Assembly: GCA_020436025.1 (NCBI GenBank)
Contig: JAGQYP010000022.1
Span: 1-53,814, forward strand
DNA length: 53,814 nucleotides
DNA from: Crocinitomicaceae bacterium
GTDB taxonomy: Bacteria > Bacteroidota > Bacteroidia > Flavobacteriales_D > Crocinitomicaceae
Direction of reading: 5' to 3'
Shown in pieces: positions 1 to 9,858 of this stretch (positions within the stretch are counted from its first letter, which is position 1; each line of letters begins with the position of its first letter). The notes beneath the pieces are model-generated. The model was given only the letters and a program-made list of their open reading frames with translations, was not told the origin of the DNA and did not search any database. The position numbers were made by a program, and so were the translations under genes.

Positions 1-177
1 ATTTCCGACAATAATATGATTGTACTGGAATTAATTCTGAAAGATGAGACGAAAAAAAATCCTACAATTTTGTTTTTACCTGAAAATAAATACCCACCCC
101 GATCTGTGATATATAATGAGAGAATCGAGAAGGCAGAATATTATTTTAAAAAAATAAAGGAAAAACTTCCCCAATAG
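1..177 (+). CDS. C-terminal fragment of an unrecognised protein (5' end outside window)
   Basis: An open frame runs from the first base to a TAG stop and encodes the last 58 residues of a protein that begins before the window. The fragment is charged and rich in Lys and Glu, with a stretch reading PTILFLPENKYPPR. I do not recognise a family. It is called a gene end because the frame is open from the window edge and its stop lies only two bases before the stop codon of the convergent ankyrin-protein gene, the tight packing seen elsewhere here. No terminator is visible between the two. The fragment is short, so chance openness cannot be excluded. Confidence 0.5.
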   Translation: MSDNNMIVLELILKDETKKNPTILFLPENKYPPRSVIYNERIEKAEYYFKKIKEKLPQ

Positions 178-179
178 AA

Positions 180-2819
180 TTACTTCTTCTTCGCTCCTTT
201 TTTCTTCAAATACTTCTTAACCTGGGCCCCTCTAGCAACTTTGTAGACCAATTTACCCATTGAGTTGGTTGCATTAATATCAGCACCCGCTTCAACATAA
301 ATCTGAGTTAATTCAAGGTTTTTTGTATCCACTACAAGATGCAAAGGTGAATCGCCAACATCATTTTTTGCATTTATGTTTATTCTGCTTGTAGCAATCA
401 ATAATCTTGCAATATCTGTTCTAGCTTTTGCTCCAGCGATGTGTAACAAATTGTTTTGTTTGATATCCGTATATGTCACATTACAACCACTATTAATCAA
501 AATCTTCACGGTTTCAATTTGATTCATGTTGATTGGATTGACAAAAAGCGAACCATCACTGACCGATCCTCCTTTGCTGATCAAATACTTCAAAATGTCA
601 TTTTGAAACTTATTCACAGCTATTTTTATCCCAGCATTCGGATCACCTCCAAAATTGATTAGTTGGGTCACGATTTCCAAATTACCTAGTTCTACGGCTT
701 TCTCCATTAATTGTGAGTCTGAAGGTGAAGCACCTCCTTGCAATAGAATTTTTACATTTTCTGTTTTTTGAGCTTCAATAGCGGGCATCAAACCATTTTG
801 AGCCAATCCGCCTTTGTTCAATATCATTTGTAGAATTTCAGGACTACTATATTTTGCAGCTGTTTCTACCACTGTCGGAGCGCCACCACTGGCTCCATGT
901 GCTAGAAGTAGTTCTACGATTTCTTTATTGTTTTTAGTTAACGCGGCTACCAATCCGTCTCCAGGTGCTGCACCTTTCTGAATAAGTAGTAAAACCATTT
1001 CTTTATTTTGATTGTCTGCCGCAGCAGCAATAACACTAGAAGTTTTTACTTGTGCTCCATTGTTGAACAACATTTGAACAACCGGCATATTGTTCTTTTT
1101 AACGGCCATCTCTAATCCCAAACTAGGATCCGCATTTTTGTTTAATCCATATTGGATGATGTTCATGTCATTACTTTCTACAAGTTTTGGGAAAACAGTG
1201 TTGATGCTTCCTCCATATTTAATGCAAATATCCATAGATACAGAGTCTTTCTTCTCAGCTGCATAATCCATAGCATAATCCTTGGTGTCCTTTTTTAAGG
1301 TCAGACAAAGGTCTAGGAGTGCCGAGTTTTTAGAATCAATGGCAAATTTGATCGCTTTTTTGGCATCTGCTCCTTTAGATAAAGAAGTTGTAATTAATTG
1401 GGTGTTGGATGTTTCAATACCCAGGTCCAATCCTTTTTCAGCAGAAGCTCCGTTTTCAACACAGATATTAGCTATGACCGGATTTTTCTTGGTAATAGCA
1501 ATTTCGAGAATTTCGTTTTCTCTCAAATACTTGTCCGCATGAATGGATAGCGCATCAAAAGATTCTGTATTGTTTTGAAGTGCGGCTCTATTAAAATGGC
1601 CTGGATTAACCAAAGCTCCTTTTTCAACTACCATTCGCATGATGAGTCCTGCGTCTTTATTACTTGCTTTGTTGTAGTCTAATACCGCGTCCACAACATT
1701 CCCCTGATTGGCTAATGCTCCCGACTCCAATAAAAATCCAACAGATAAGGAATCCCCTTTCTGAATAGATAAAAGCAGAGGGGTCATGTTTAAAGTGTCT
1801 TTTTGATTTACATTGATTTTTTGGTTGACCAATAATTGAACAACTCGGTCAAAACCTAATTGACAAGCTGTAAACAAAGCATTTTGTTGTTTGTGATTCA
1901 AATGATTGATATTCGATCCTTTCCCTAAAAGCGTATAGATTCCTGGAATGTCGTTGTTTCTAACGGCTTTAAATAAACTAGTTTCTCCGTACTGATCTAC
2001 TTGAGTTACATTGTCTCCATAGTTTACAGGTCCCGTATTGGTGTTTCCTGAAGAATTAGCATTTAACGGATTGAGCGATTTTTTAGCCCAGGTACTTCCT
2101 TGTTTTCTGTAAACCGCTCCAGAATTGTCTATTTTCCATAATTCTGAACTTGAACCAGCATCCATTTTAACCGCTCCACCTGTCTGCGCAACCCAGTTAT
2201 TTCCGCCCCAATAATAAATTTTATATCCAGTTCCTTCCCATTCTTTAGAAACTATCCAAATCTTTCCAGATTCATCAATAGTCAAATCTTTTGCTTGTTT
2301 CGTTCCAAGAAGTGTCCAGTTCATCCCGTTTTGCTTGAAAACATAGCCAGAAGTATTGATTGAATACATTGTACCTGACGGATCAAAATCGATATGTGCA
2401 GAAGCAATTTGAGCACCATTGAAAGGCGTCCATTGTCCATTCATATAGCTGTAAATATTTCCATTTTGAACACACCAAATCATTCCATTGTTTGGAGCTA
2501 CAGCAACTTCTGACATTTGTCCCGATAAATTTTGCCAACTAGTTCCGTTCAATTGGTAAGCCATCCCCTGAGCATTGATCACGATGGGTCTGTTGTCTTT
2601 TCCAACGAATATTTTTTCACCCGTAACTCCTGTGTAGTATTTCCAAGTATTTCCTTGATTGTAAAAAATACCGGCACCTTTCTCATCGGATTCACCGATC
2701 ATCCAGACATGATTTCCGGTGACTGCAATGTCGCTAGCTTTAAACGGTGCAGCGCAGAATTGTTGAGAATATCCTACTAATGTTGTTAGTACAAATGAAG
2801 CAAAGAGTAATCGTTTCAT
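180..2819 (-). CDS. Exported tectonin-like propeller and ankyrin-repeat protein
   Basis: An 879-residue protein with a clear N-terminal signal peptide (MKRLLFASFVLTTLVGYSQ), so it is probably periplasmic, outer-membrane or secreted. Residues about 20-255 contain repeated short units with a Trp and a Gly-x-[IV]-[YW] pattern (GNIYSYMNGQW, GAVYRKQGSTW), resembling a tectonin-type beta-propeller. Residues about 275-875 are a long array of ankyrin-like units (TSLFKAVRNND, TPLLLSIQKGD, SPLHLVVDTKN); the middle units are degenerate and the last ones canonical. There is no T9SS sorting domain at the C-terminus, which ends in a basic KKYLKKKGAKKK stretch. Both halves are binding scaffolds, so a role in protein or glycan binding is inferred and no enzyme activity is visible. 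The gene is divergent from the DEAD-box helicase and has its own promoter-like sequence. Confidence 0.85.
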   Translation of the reverse strand: MKRLLFASFVLTTLVGYSQQFCAAPFKASDIAVTGNHVWMIGESDEKGAGIFYNQGNTWKYYTGVTGEKIFVGKDNRPIVINAQGMAYQLNGTSWQNLSGQMSEVAVAPNNGMIWCVQNGNIYSYMNGQWTPFNGAQIASAHIDFDPSGTMYSINTSGYVFKQNGMNWTLLGTKQAKDLTIDESGKIWIVSKEWEGTGYKIYYWGGNNWVAQTGGAVKMDAGSSSELWKIDNSGAVYRKQGSTWAKKSLNPLNANSSGNTNTGPVNYGDNVTQVDQYGETSLFKAVRNNDIPGIYTLLGKGSNINHLNHKQQNALFTACQLGFDRVVQLLVNQKINVNQKDTLNMTPLLLSIQKGDSLSVGFLLESGALANQGNVVDAVLDYNKASNKDAGLIMRMVVEKGALVNPGHFNRAALQNNTESFDALSIHADKYLRENEILEIAITKKNPVIANICVENGASAEKGLDLGIETSNTQLITTSLSKGADAKKAIKFAIDSKNSALLDLCLTLKKDTKDYAMDYAAEKKDSVSMDICIKYGGSINTVFPKLVESNDMNIIQYGLNKNADPSLGLEMAVKKNNMPVVQMLFNNGAQVKTSSVIAAAADNQNKEMVLLLIQKGAAPGDGLVAALTKNNKEIVELLLAHGASGGAPTVVETAAKYSSPEILQMILNKGGLAQNGLMPAIEAQKTENVKILLQGGASPSDSQLMEKAVELGNLEIVTQLINFGGDPNAGIKIAVNKFQNDILKYLISKGGSVSDGSLFVNPINMNQIETVKILINSGCNVTYTDIKQNNLLHIAGAKARTDIARLLIATSRININAKNDVGDSPLHLVVDTKNLELTQIYVEAGADINATNSMGKLVYKVARGAQVKKYLKKKGAKKK

Positions 2820-2856
2820 AATGATAGTTTTCTATTAATGTTTGGAGTATTTAGTT

Positions 2857-2886
2857 CAAATTTAATACCAATCTGTAAAAATCAAA
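2857..2886 (-). promoter_or_regulatory. Bacteroidota-type promoter of the ankyrin-protein gene
   Basis: On the minus strand a TTTG (2886-2883) is followed after 18 bases by TAAATTTG (2864-2857). This matches the Bacteroidota primary sigma consensus TTG...TAnnTTTG. The -7 element lies 37 bases before the start codon, leaving a leader of roughly 30 bases. Confidence 0.6.
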
Positions 2887-2951
2887 ATTTTCAAGGGATT
2901 CAGGTGGATTAATAATAAAGAAAAAGTAGGTGTTTATTCATTTGAATGTAG

Positions 2952-2959
2952 TACCTTTG
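2952..2959 (+). promoter_or_regulatory. -7 promoter element (TACCTTTG) of the DEAD-box helicase gene
   Basis: TACCTTTG is an exact TAnnTTTG match that ends 18 bases before the ATG at 2978. No convincing -33 TTG is seen at normal spacing. The element lies inside the longer reading frame that opens at 2930, so translation should start at 2978 and not at 2930. Confidence 0.6.
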
Positions 2960-2977
2960 CGCCCTTATTTTAATAGT

Positions 2978-4771
2978 ATGAATTTTAAAGAGTTAGGGCT
3001 GAGTGCCGATTTGGCAAGAGGAGTAGAAGAATTAGGGTTTGAAAATGCTACCCCAATTCAGGAGAAAACAGTCCCGTATCTAACATCAAAAGATTCTGAT
3101 CTGATTGCATTGGCACAGACCGGAACAGGTAAAACCGCAGCTTTTGGTTTGCCTTTGTTGGAAAGAATTGAAGAAGGTAATGATCGTGTCTCAGGACTAG
3201 TGATTTGTCCTACACGGGAGTTATGTCTGCAGATCACTTCAGATCTGGAAAATTTTTCTAAGTACAAGAAAATGCGCGGTGTTGTAGCTGTATACGGAGG
3301 ATCCGATATAGTTGCACAAATGAAAAGAATAAAAAAAGGTGTTGACATTGTTGTGGCAACTCCTGGAAGATTAGTGGATATCATCAAGAGAAAAGCAGTT
3401 GACTTCTCAGAAGTGGAAGTTGTTGTTTTGGATGAAGCAGATGAGATGCTGAACATGGGGTTCAAAGAAGACATTGACATGATCTTGGAGCAAACTCCTG
3501 AATACAAAAATGTTTGGTTATTCTCTGCCACAATGCCTAAAGAGGTAGCTAAGATTGCGACCAACTACATGGAAGATCCATATGAGATCACAATCGGAAA
3601 TAAAAATGAAGGTTCGAAGAATGTGGATCACCTTTATTATTGTGTTCGAGAAAGAGATCGCTATTTGGCCCTTAAAAGAGTCATTGATTTTTATCCTGAT
3701 ATTTTCGGATTGATCTTCTGCAGAACAAGAAGAGAAACTCAAAAAGTAGCCGATCAATTAATGAAAGATGGCTACAATTCAGACGCTTTACATGGGGATA
3801 TGTCGCAGGCTCAAAGAGACCGTGTAATGAGCAAATTCAGAAATCGTGAAATTCAAATTTTAGTAGCGACAGATGTTGCTGCGAGAGGGATTGATGTAAA
3901 CGACATCACCCATGTTTTGAATTACAATTTGCCAGATGACGTTGAGAATTACACTCACCGATCTGGAAGAACAGGTAGAGCTGGGAAATCTGGTTTGTCG
4001 ATTACGATTATCAATACTTCAGAAGAGTATAAGATTAGACAAATTGAAAAAGTAATCAATAAGGATTTTGAGCAAAAGCAATTACCAAAACCACAGGAAA
4101 TTACAGAAAAACAAATGTTTCACCGAATTGAAGAAATGGTGAATCAAGAAGTGAATGTGGAAGGTTTGGCTCCGTTTGTAACTAAAATTCACAAAGAATT
4201 CGAAAACTTCACCAAAGAACAGATCATTGAAAGATTCGTTGCTGCTGACGTAAACCATTTGTTGGATTATTATAGAAAAGCGGAAGATTTAGACGCTGAT
4301 CCAAGATCTGGAAAATCAAGAAAAGGAGAAAAGGAAGGTCGAGGAAAAGATAGAGATCGTGACAGAGATCGAGGAAGAGACCGAGATAGAGGTGAGAGAA
4401 GAAAGAAATCAGATCCGGATGCAGCTCGATTCTTTGTAAACATCGGAAAGAAACAAAATTTGAATCCAGGTGGGTTGTTAAGAGTAATCTGTAACGAGAC
4501 TGGCCTTGGTAAAGGAGATGTTGGTGAGATTGAAATCCTTGACAAATTTGCCTTTTTCGAAACTTCCAAAGTAAACAAAGATTTAGTTCTTGATAAACTG
4601 AACAATTCAAAATTTGACACTTATTCTTTAAAAGTGGAATTGAGCGAAAAGAAGAAAGGTGGCTTTAGCAGTTCAGAAAAATCAGACAAAAGGTCAAGCA
4701 GAAGAAAAGACGGAAAAAGCAAAGGAAAACCGTCAAGTAAAGACAGAAGAAGAGTCAGACGAAATAAATAA
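2978..4771 (+). CDS. deaD: DEAD-box ATP-dependent RNA helicase (DeaD/CsdA type)
   Basis: An RNA helicase of about 597 residues, expected to unwind RNA duplexes in the cytoplasm during ribosome assembly or mRNA turnover. Visible motifs are the Q motif (ENATPIQEKTVP), motif I (AQTGTGKT), PTREL, VATPGR, the DEAD box (VVLDEADEML), SAT, VATDVAARGIDV and HRSGRTGRAG. After the two RecA lobes comes an Arg/Asp-rich linker (about residues 450-475). A DbpA-type RNA-binding domain follows (RFFVNIGKKQNLNPGGLLRV onward), then a Lys/Ser/Arg-rich tail. The DbpA-type domain and basic tail place it with DeaD/CsdA proteins. An in-frame ATG at 2930 would overlap the promoter and add 16 atypical residues, so the later ATG is chosen. 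typA follows 24 bases downstream. Confidence 0.92.
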   Translation: MNFKELGLSADLARGVEELGFENATPIQEKTVPYLTSKDSDLIALAQTGTGKTAAFGLPLLERIEEGNDRVSGLVICPTRELCLQITSDLENFSKYKKMRGVVAVYGGSDIVAQMKRIKKGVDIVVATPGRLVDIIKRKAVDFSEVEVVVLDEADEMLNMGFKEDIDMILEQTPEYKNVWLFSATMPKEVAKIATNYMEDPYEITIGNKNEGSKNVDHLYYCVRERDRYLALKRVIDFYPDIFGLIFCRTRRETQKVADQLMKDGYNSDALHGDMSQAQRDRVMSKFRNREIQILVATDVAARGIDVNDITHVLNYNLPDDVENYTHRSGRTGRAGKSGLSITIINTSEEYKIRQIEKVINKDFEQKQLPKPQEITEKQMFHRIEEMVNQEVNVEGLAPFVTKIHKEFENFTKEQIIERFVAADVNHLLDYYRKAEDLDADPRSGKSRKGEKEGRGKDRDRDRDRGRDRDRGERRKKSDPDAARFFVNIGKKQNLNPGGLLRVICNETGLGKGDVGEIEILDKFAFFETSKVNKDLVLDKLNNSKFDTYSLKVELSEKKKGGFSSSEKSDKRSSRRKDGKSKGKPSSKDRRRVRRNK

Positions 4772-4795
4772 TTATCCTACAAACTTTTATTTAGA

Positions 4796-6592
4796 ATGGA
4801 AATTAGAAATATTGCCATCATTGCGCACGTAGACCACGGTAAAACAACTTTGGTAGATAGAATGATCGAAGCTGGAAAAGTATTCGAAGACAGAAAGAAA
4901 ACCGGTGATTTGATCATGGACAACAACGACCTTGAAAAAGAAAGAGGAATTACCATTGTATCAAAAAACGTTGCCCTAAACTATAAAGGAACAAAAATCA
5001 ACATCATTGATACTCCGGGCCACGCCGACTTTGGGGGAGAGGTTGAGCGTGTATTGAATATGGCAGATGGTGTTTGTCTGTTGGTAGATGCTTTTGAAGG
5101 ACCTATGCCACAGACTCGATTTGTATTAGGAAAAGCTCTGGAATTAGGTTTGAATCCTTTGGTTGTGATCAATAAAGTAGACAAAGAAAACTGTACACCT
5201 GAAGAAGTTCATGAGAAGGTTTTTGAGTTGATGTTTGAATTGGATGCGACAGAAGAACAACTAGATTTCCCTACTATTTATGGTTCGGCAAAGAATGGTT
5301 GGATGAGTACAGATTGGAAACAACCAAAAGACAATATTGAAGATTTATTGGATAAGATTCTGGAGTATTTCAAGCCGGCAGAAATTGAAGAAGGAAACAC
5401 CCAAATGTTGATCACTTCCCTTGATTACTCTTCATTCCTTGGAAGAATTGCAATCGGTAGATTGAAAAGAGGTGAATTGAAGGCAAACATGCCGATCACC
5501 ATGGTGAAAAGAGACGGGAAGCATGAAAAACACAGAATTAAGGAAGTGTTTGTGTTTGAAGGATTGGAGAAAAGAAAAGTAGATTCTGTAGCTCCTGGAG
5601 ACATCTGTGCCATTACGGGGATTGAAGGATTCGAAATTGGAGACTGTATTTGTGATGCTGAAAATCCTCAGCCTTTAGAAACGATTTCTATCGATGAGCC
5701 AACCATGAGTATGTTGTTCACTATTAATGACTCTCCATTTTTTGGAAAAGATGGGAAGTTTGTGACATCCAGACATATTAACGACAGATTAGATAAAGAA
5801 TTAGAGAAGAATTTAGCACTTCGCGTTCAACAAACAGGTTCGGCAGATAAATGGATGGTATTTGGAAGAGGAGTACTGCATTTATCAGTTTTGATCGAAA
5901 CCATGAGAAGAGAAGGATATGAATTACAGGTAGGGCAACCTCAGGTAATCATAAAAGAGATTGACGGAGTGAAATGTGAACCAGTTGAAGAATTGACAAT
6001 TGATTTGCCAGAAGAAAATTCGGGTACAGCTGTTGAAGCCGTTTCGCAAAGAAAAGGGGAAATGCTGAACATGGAGCCGAAAGGGAACAGAATGATCATC
6101 ACTTTCCAAATTCCTTCAAGAGGTTTGATTGGATTAAGAAACTACTTAATTACACAAACCGCTGGAGAAGCAATCATGACACATAGATTTATTGCTTACC
6201 AACCTTATAAAGGAGATATTCCAGGGCGTCAAAATGGGTCGTTGATTTCGATGGAAAAAGGCACAAGTATTCCTTACTCTTTGAATAACCTTCAGGAAAG
6301 AGGAAAATTCTTTGTAGCCCCGAATGAAGAGATTTACGAAGGGCAAGTAATTGGAGAGAATTCGAGAGCTGGAGACTTGGTTGTGAACGTGACGAAAACC
6401 AAGAAATTAACCAACATGAGATCTGCAGGAGCGGATGATAAAGTAAAGTTAGCTCCACCTATTAAATTCTCTTTGGAAGAAGCTCTAGAATACATTGGAT
6501 CAGACGAATACGTGGAAGTGACTCCAGTTTCTTTAAGACTTCGTAAAATTCTTTTAACAGAGAACGACAGAAAAAGAGCAGGTAAAAACTAA
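4796..6592 (+). CDS. typA: Ribosome-associated translational GTPase TypA/BipA
   Basis: A 598-residue GTPase of the elongation-factor family, normal length for TypA. The G domain shows G1 AHVDHGKTT, the switch region ERGITI, G3 [15 protein letters not shown] and G4 NKVDK. After it come the beta-barrel and EF-G-like domains and the TypA-specific C-terminal region ([18 protein letters not shown], then GEAIMTHRF). TypA binds ribosomes and supports 50S biogenesis and growth under stress or cold. It follows the DEAD-box helicase on the same strand with a 24-base gap, so the two may be co-transcribed, which fits a shared role in ribosome assembly. No unusual residues are apparent. Confidence 0.96.
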   Translation: MEIRNIAIIAHVDHGKTTLVDRMIEAGKVFEDRKKTGDLIMDNNDLEKERGITIVSKNVALNYKGTKINIIDTPGHADFGGEVERVLNMADGVCLLVDAFEGPMPQTRFVLGKALELGLNPLVVINKVDKENCTPEEVHEKVFELMFELDATEEQLDFPTIYGSAKNGWMSTDWKQPKDNIEDLLDKILEYFKPAEIEEGNTQMLITSLDYSSFLGRIAIGRLKRGELKANMPITMVKRDGKHEKHRIKEVFVFEGLEKRKVDSVAPGDICAITGIEGFEIGDCICDAENPQPLETISIDEPTMSMLFTINDSPFFGKDGKFVTSRHINDRLDKELEKNLALRVQQTGSADKWMVFGRGVLHLSVLIETMRREGYELQVGQPQVIIKEIDGVKCEPVEELTIDLPEENSGTAVEAVSQRKGEMLNMEPKGNRMIITFQIPSRGLIGLRNYLITQTAGEAIMTHRFIAYQPYKGDIPGRQNGSLISMEKGTSIPYSLNNLQERGKFFVAPNEEIYEGQVIGENSRAGDLVVNVTKTKKLTNMRSAGADDKVKLAPPIKFSLEEALEYIGSDEYVEVTPVSLRLRKILLTENDRKRAGKN

Positions 6593-6651
6593 GGACTTAA
6601 CGACTTGTTAATATCCTTGTTGATAAAGATTTCTGACAAGGCCAAAATCCG

Positions 6652-8100
6652 ATGGCCACTTTTTTAAATTTGTTAGGAATCAAAAACTTGCAGCGCATGT
6701 TAGAGGACCACGAAAACAATGAGCAAGACCGCATAATGGCGGCTGTATTGGACTTTGAAGAAGTAATCAACTCAAATACGAATAAGTATTTTGACCCGGA
6801 GCTACTTGAAGGGATTATTGATTATTATATTTTTAAGTCTGATTACGAGAAAGCCCTGAAGTGCGTGGATTTCTGTATTGAACAGCATCCTAATTACATG
6901 GTTTTTCAACTGAGAAAAGCGCAGATTTGTTCTTCATTGGGAGATGTAAAATTAAGTCTGGAATTACTTTCAAAAGTGGAAGTTTTGGATCCAAACAATG
7001 AGGAGGTTTATCTTACCAAAGCAAGTTGTTACAGCCAGTTAAAAGATCACGAAAGAGCCATAAAATATTTTGAAAAGGTATTAGAAATCGCAGAAGGTGA
7101 TGATACTTTGGACGATGTTTTGTTGGATTTAGCTATCGAATATCAGCATGTGGGAGAAATGTATAAAGCGATCGATGCACTTAAAAAGGCCTTGATGCTG
7201 AACCCACAAAATGAGACGGTTTTATATGAATTGGCTTATTGTTACGATCAAGTGAATAACTTGGAAGACAGTATTCAATTCTATAAATTTTATTTAGAAG
7301 ACAATCCTTACTCCTTCACGGCTTGGTTTAATTTAGGGAATTCTTATTCTAAAATGGGGGATTTTGTAAAAGCTATTGATGCTTACAAATTTTGTACATC
7401 CATTAACGAAGATTTTGCACCTGCCTATTTTAACATGGCCACTTGTTACAATGAACAGGAAAGAATAGAAGAAGCCATCGAATCTTTAAACGAATGTGTG
7501 AGGGTTGATCCTGAGGATGCGCAGACTATTGGCTATTTAGGAGAACTTTACGAGAAAAAAGAAGATTACAATAAAGCGATTGAATTTTATGTAAAAGCCA
7601 TTGAAATGGATGATCAACTGGCTGCTGCATGGTTCGGGATTGGCATGGTCAAAGTAAATTTAGAAGAATTTGATGAAGCCATTTCCTACATACTAAAATC
7701 ATTGGATATCGAAGAAAATAATTCAGAATATTGGCAGTTTTTAGGTTTGTGTTACTACAAGGAACGCAGATTCAATGAAGCCGAAGAAGCTTATGTTAGA
7801 GCCATTTCGGCTGATCCAACCAATTCTGAAGCACTGATCGATTTCACCAAGATCAAAGAAGAATATAATAAGCAAGATGCCTTGGATTTTTTAGAGACCA
7901 TTGTGACGATTTACAATATCAACGATGAGTCCAAAGCCTATTTAGTGAAGTTATATTGGGAACTAGGATTCAGAACAGATGCTATGTTTTGTTTCAGAGA
8001 TTTGATCAGAACCAACCCTAATTCAATCAAATCATTATTTTTGCACTTTCCAGAAGCAAAAGAAATACCTGAATTCCGTAAATGTGTGGATGGGTATTAA
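6652..8100 (+). CDS. Tetratricopeptide-repeat protein
   Basis: A 482-residue protein without signal peptide or membrane segments, made almost wholly of TPR units. Examples are DYEKALKCVDFCIEQHPNY, KAIDAYKFCTSINEDFAPA, KAIEFYVKAIEMDDQLAAA and FNEAEEAYVRAISADPTNS, with about a dozen 34-residue units. TPRs form helical scaffolds for protein contacts; the partner is unknown. The first ATG of the frame is used; a second in-frame ATG at 6697 (MLEDHENNEQ) is possible. It begins 59 bases after typA and is followed 15 bases later by the ComA-like gene, so it probably belongs to a TPR, ComA-like, DUF368, aroE unit. No domain indicates a catalytic function. Confidence 0.85.
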   Translation: MATFLNLLGIKNLQRMLEDHENNEQDRIMAAVLDFEEVINSNTNKYFDPELLEGIIDYYIFKSDYEKALKCVDFCIEQHPNYMVFQLRKAQICSSLGDVKLSLELLSKVEVLDPNNEEVYLTKASCYSQLKDHERAIKYFEKVLEIAEGDDTLDDVLLDLAIEYQHVGEMYKAIDALKKALMLNPQNETVLYELAYCYDQVNNLEDSIQFYKFYLEDNPYSFTAWFNLGNSYSKMGDFVKAIDAYKFCTSINEDFAPAYFNMATCYNEQERIEEAIESLNECVRVDPEDAQTIGYLGELYEKKEDYNKAIEFYVKAIEMDDQLAAAWFGIGMVKVNLEEFDEAISYILKSLDIEENNSEYWQFLGLCYYKERRFNEAEEAYVRAISADPTNSEALIDFTKIKEEYNKQDALDFLETIVTIYNINDESKAYLVKLYWELGFRTDAMFCFRDLIRTNPNSIKSLFLHFPEAKEIPEFRKCVDGY

Positions 8101-8115
8101 AACAGAAAAAACTGA

Positions 8116-8904
8116 ATGAATTTCGAATTATCTCATATACCAGAAAGAACAGAAAAAACCAGAAATGAAGGTGTAACCATGATGATGGATAAAGGTCTCA
8201 GCGTTCGAGAAGTTGAGAATTTTATCGATTCTTGTGGTAAATTCACTGACATTGTGAAGTTCGGATTTGGTACCGCTTATGTTATCCAAAATTTAGAACA
8301 GAAGATCCGTCTTTACAGAGAAGCGGGGATTCGACCTTATTTTGGGGGAACACTTTTTGAAGTATTTTACGCAAGAAATCAATACAATGATTTCAAGAAG
8401 TTGATTGATAAATATGACCTGGATCTTTGTGAGGTTTCGGATGGTTCTATCGTGATTCCTCATGATCAGAAGTGTGAAATCATTAGTGACCTTGCGAAAG
8501 ACAGAACTGTGATGTCTGAGGTGGGTTCCAAGGAAGAAGGGATCTTAATTAGTCCGAATAAATGGATTAAAATGATGTCTACAGAATTGGAGGCAGGTTC
8601 CTGGAAAGTAATCGCAGAAGGTAGAGAAAGTGGTACGGTAGGTATTTTTAGACCGAATGGAACTGCACACACTTTGTTAATCAATAAGATTATCGCAAAA
8701 GTAAAACCAGAAGACATCCTTTGGGAGGCTCCGCAAAAAAATCAGCAAGTTTGGTTTATCAGACTATTTGGAGCAAACGTCAACCTAGGGAATATCGCCC
8801 CTCATGAAGTCATTCCATTGGAATGTTTAAGATTGGGTCTGAGAGGAGATACTTTCTTCCAGTTTTTACCAGAAGAGGTAGAAGAGAAATTGCGTCAACA
8901 ATAG
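8116..8904 (+). CDS. ComA-family phosphosulfolactate synthase-like protein
   Basis: A 262-residue cytoplasmic protein resembling the phosphosulfolactate synthase (ComA) family, TIM-barrel enzymes that join sulfite and phosphoenolpyruvate to give 2-phospho-3-sulfolactate. Recognisable stretches are the start EKTRNEGVTMMMDKGLSV, DIVKFGFGTAYV, GIRPYFGGTLFEV, CEVSDGSIVI, SEVGSKEEG and WEAPQKNQQVWFI. Length is close to archaeal ComA. Coenzyme M is not expected in Bacteroidota. Sulfolactate-derived metabolites, or cysteate for sulfonolipids, are a plausible use, but this is inference: no ComB, ComC or capnine gene is nearby. The neighbours (TPR protein, DUF368 transporter, aroE) do not reveal the pathway. 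Confidence 0.8.
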   Translation: MNFELSHIPERTEKTRNEGVTMMMDKGLSVREVENFIDSCGKFTDIVKFGFGTAYVIQNLEQKIRLYREAGIRPYFGGTLFEVFYARNQYNDFKKLIDKYDLDLCEVSDGSIVIPHDQKCEIISDLAKDRTVMSEVGSKEEGILISPNKWIKMMSTELEAGSWKVIAEGRESGTVGIFRPNGTAHTLLINKIIAKVKPEDILWEAPQKNQQVWFIRLFGANVNLGNIAPHEVIPLECLRLGLRGDTFFQFLPEEVEEKLRQQ

Positions 8905-8928
8905 AGTCTTTGCACTAAATTTAATTCA

Positions 8929-9858
8929 ATGACCAGAAGTTTTGTGGATTATCTGATTCTTGTTTTCAAAGGAATGGGAATGGGAGCTGCTGATGTGGTA
9001 CCTGGAGTTTCGGGGGGAACCATTGCTTTTATTTCAGGAATTTATGAAGAACTAATCGCTTCAATCAAGTCGATTAGTCTGAATACTTTTAAAATTCTAA
9101 AAAAGGACGGATTAAAAGCCGCCTGGAAAAGTATCAATGGAAATTTTCTTGTAGCTGTTTTTGCTGGAATCTTTCTTTCAATTTTTACCCTAACCAAGCT
9201 CATTAAATATCTTTTAGAGAATCAACCTGTTGCAGTTTGGTCCTTTTTCTTCGGACTGATCATTGCTTCCGTCTATTTTGTAGGGAAACAAATACAGAAA
9301 TGGGATGCTAAAACGATTACCGGATTGGTAATTGGAACTGCTGTGGCATTCTGGATCACAACGATTGGATCTGAAGCTCAAGTGGGGAGCAAAGCTTTCT
9401 TTTTTGTTTCTGGAATGATTGCAATTTGTGCCATGATTTTGCCTGGGATTTCAGGAAGTTTTATCCTTTTATTGCTTGGATCATACTACGCGGTATTGAA
9501 TGCGGTTCACGATAAAGATTTTGTGATTCTTGGGATCTTTGCATTGGGATGTTTGGTTGGACTACTAGCTTTTTCCAGACTACTCGACTTTCTTTTTAAG
9601 CGGTTTAAAGAAGTGACTTTAGCTGTTTTGACAGGCTTTCTGATTGGTTCTCTTAACAAAATCTGGCCTTGGAAAGAAACAATCAAGTTCAGAATTGACT
9701 CCAAAGGAGAACAGGTTCCATTTATTCAGGAAAACGTACTGCCAGGGGATTATCATGGAGATTCCATGTTTTTATTGGCCGTTGCTTTGATGTTTGTGGG
9801 TGTAGGACTTATTCTAGTGCTTGAATCTCTTCCTCAACTTCTTGCAAAAAAGAAATAA
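8929..9858 (+). CDS. DUF368 family polyprenyl-phosphate translocase (PopT-like)
   Basis: A 309-residue integral membrane protein with about eight hydrophobic segments. It carries the two DUF368 signature loops GMGMGAADVVPGVSGGT near the N-terminus and ILPGISGSFILLLLG in the middle, related by internal pseudosymmetry. DUF368 proteins have been shown in other bacteria to recycle undecaprenyl phosphate across the inner membrane. That carrier is needed for peptidoglycan and surface polysaccharides, so it could support the large glycan locus further along. The gene follows the ComA-like gene by 24 bases. Its 3' end overlaps the inferred start of aroE, suggesting translational coupling. Confidence 0.85.
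   Translation: MTRSFVDYLILVFKGMGMGAADVVPGVSGGTIAFISGIYEELIASIKSISLNTFKILKKDGLKAAWKSINGNFLVAVFAGIFLSIFTLTKLIKYLLENQPVAVWSFFFGLIIASVYFVGKQIQKWDAKTITGLVIGTAVAFWITTIGSEAQVGSKAFFFVSGMIAICAMILPGISGSFILLLLGSYYAVLNAVHDKDFVILGIFALGCLVGLLAFSRLLDFLFKRFKEVTLAVLTGFLIGSLNKIWPWKETIKFRIDSKGEQVPFIQENVLPGDYHGDSMFLLAVALMFVGVGLILVLESLPQLLAKKK

Noticed and set aside
3058..3564. 168-residue minus-strand frame inside the DEAD-box helicase
   Set aside because: Mirror of a strongly conserved coding region; no motif, no promoter of its own.
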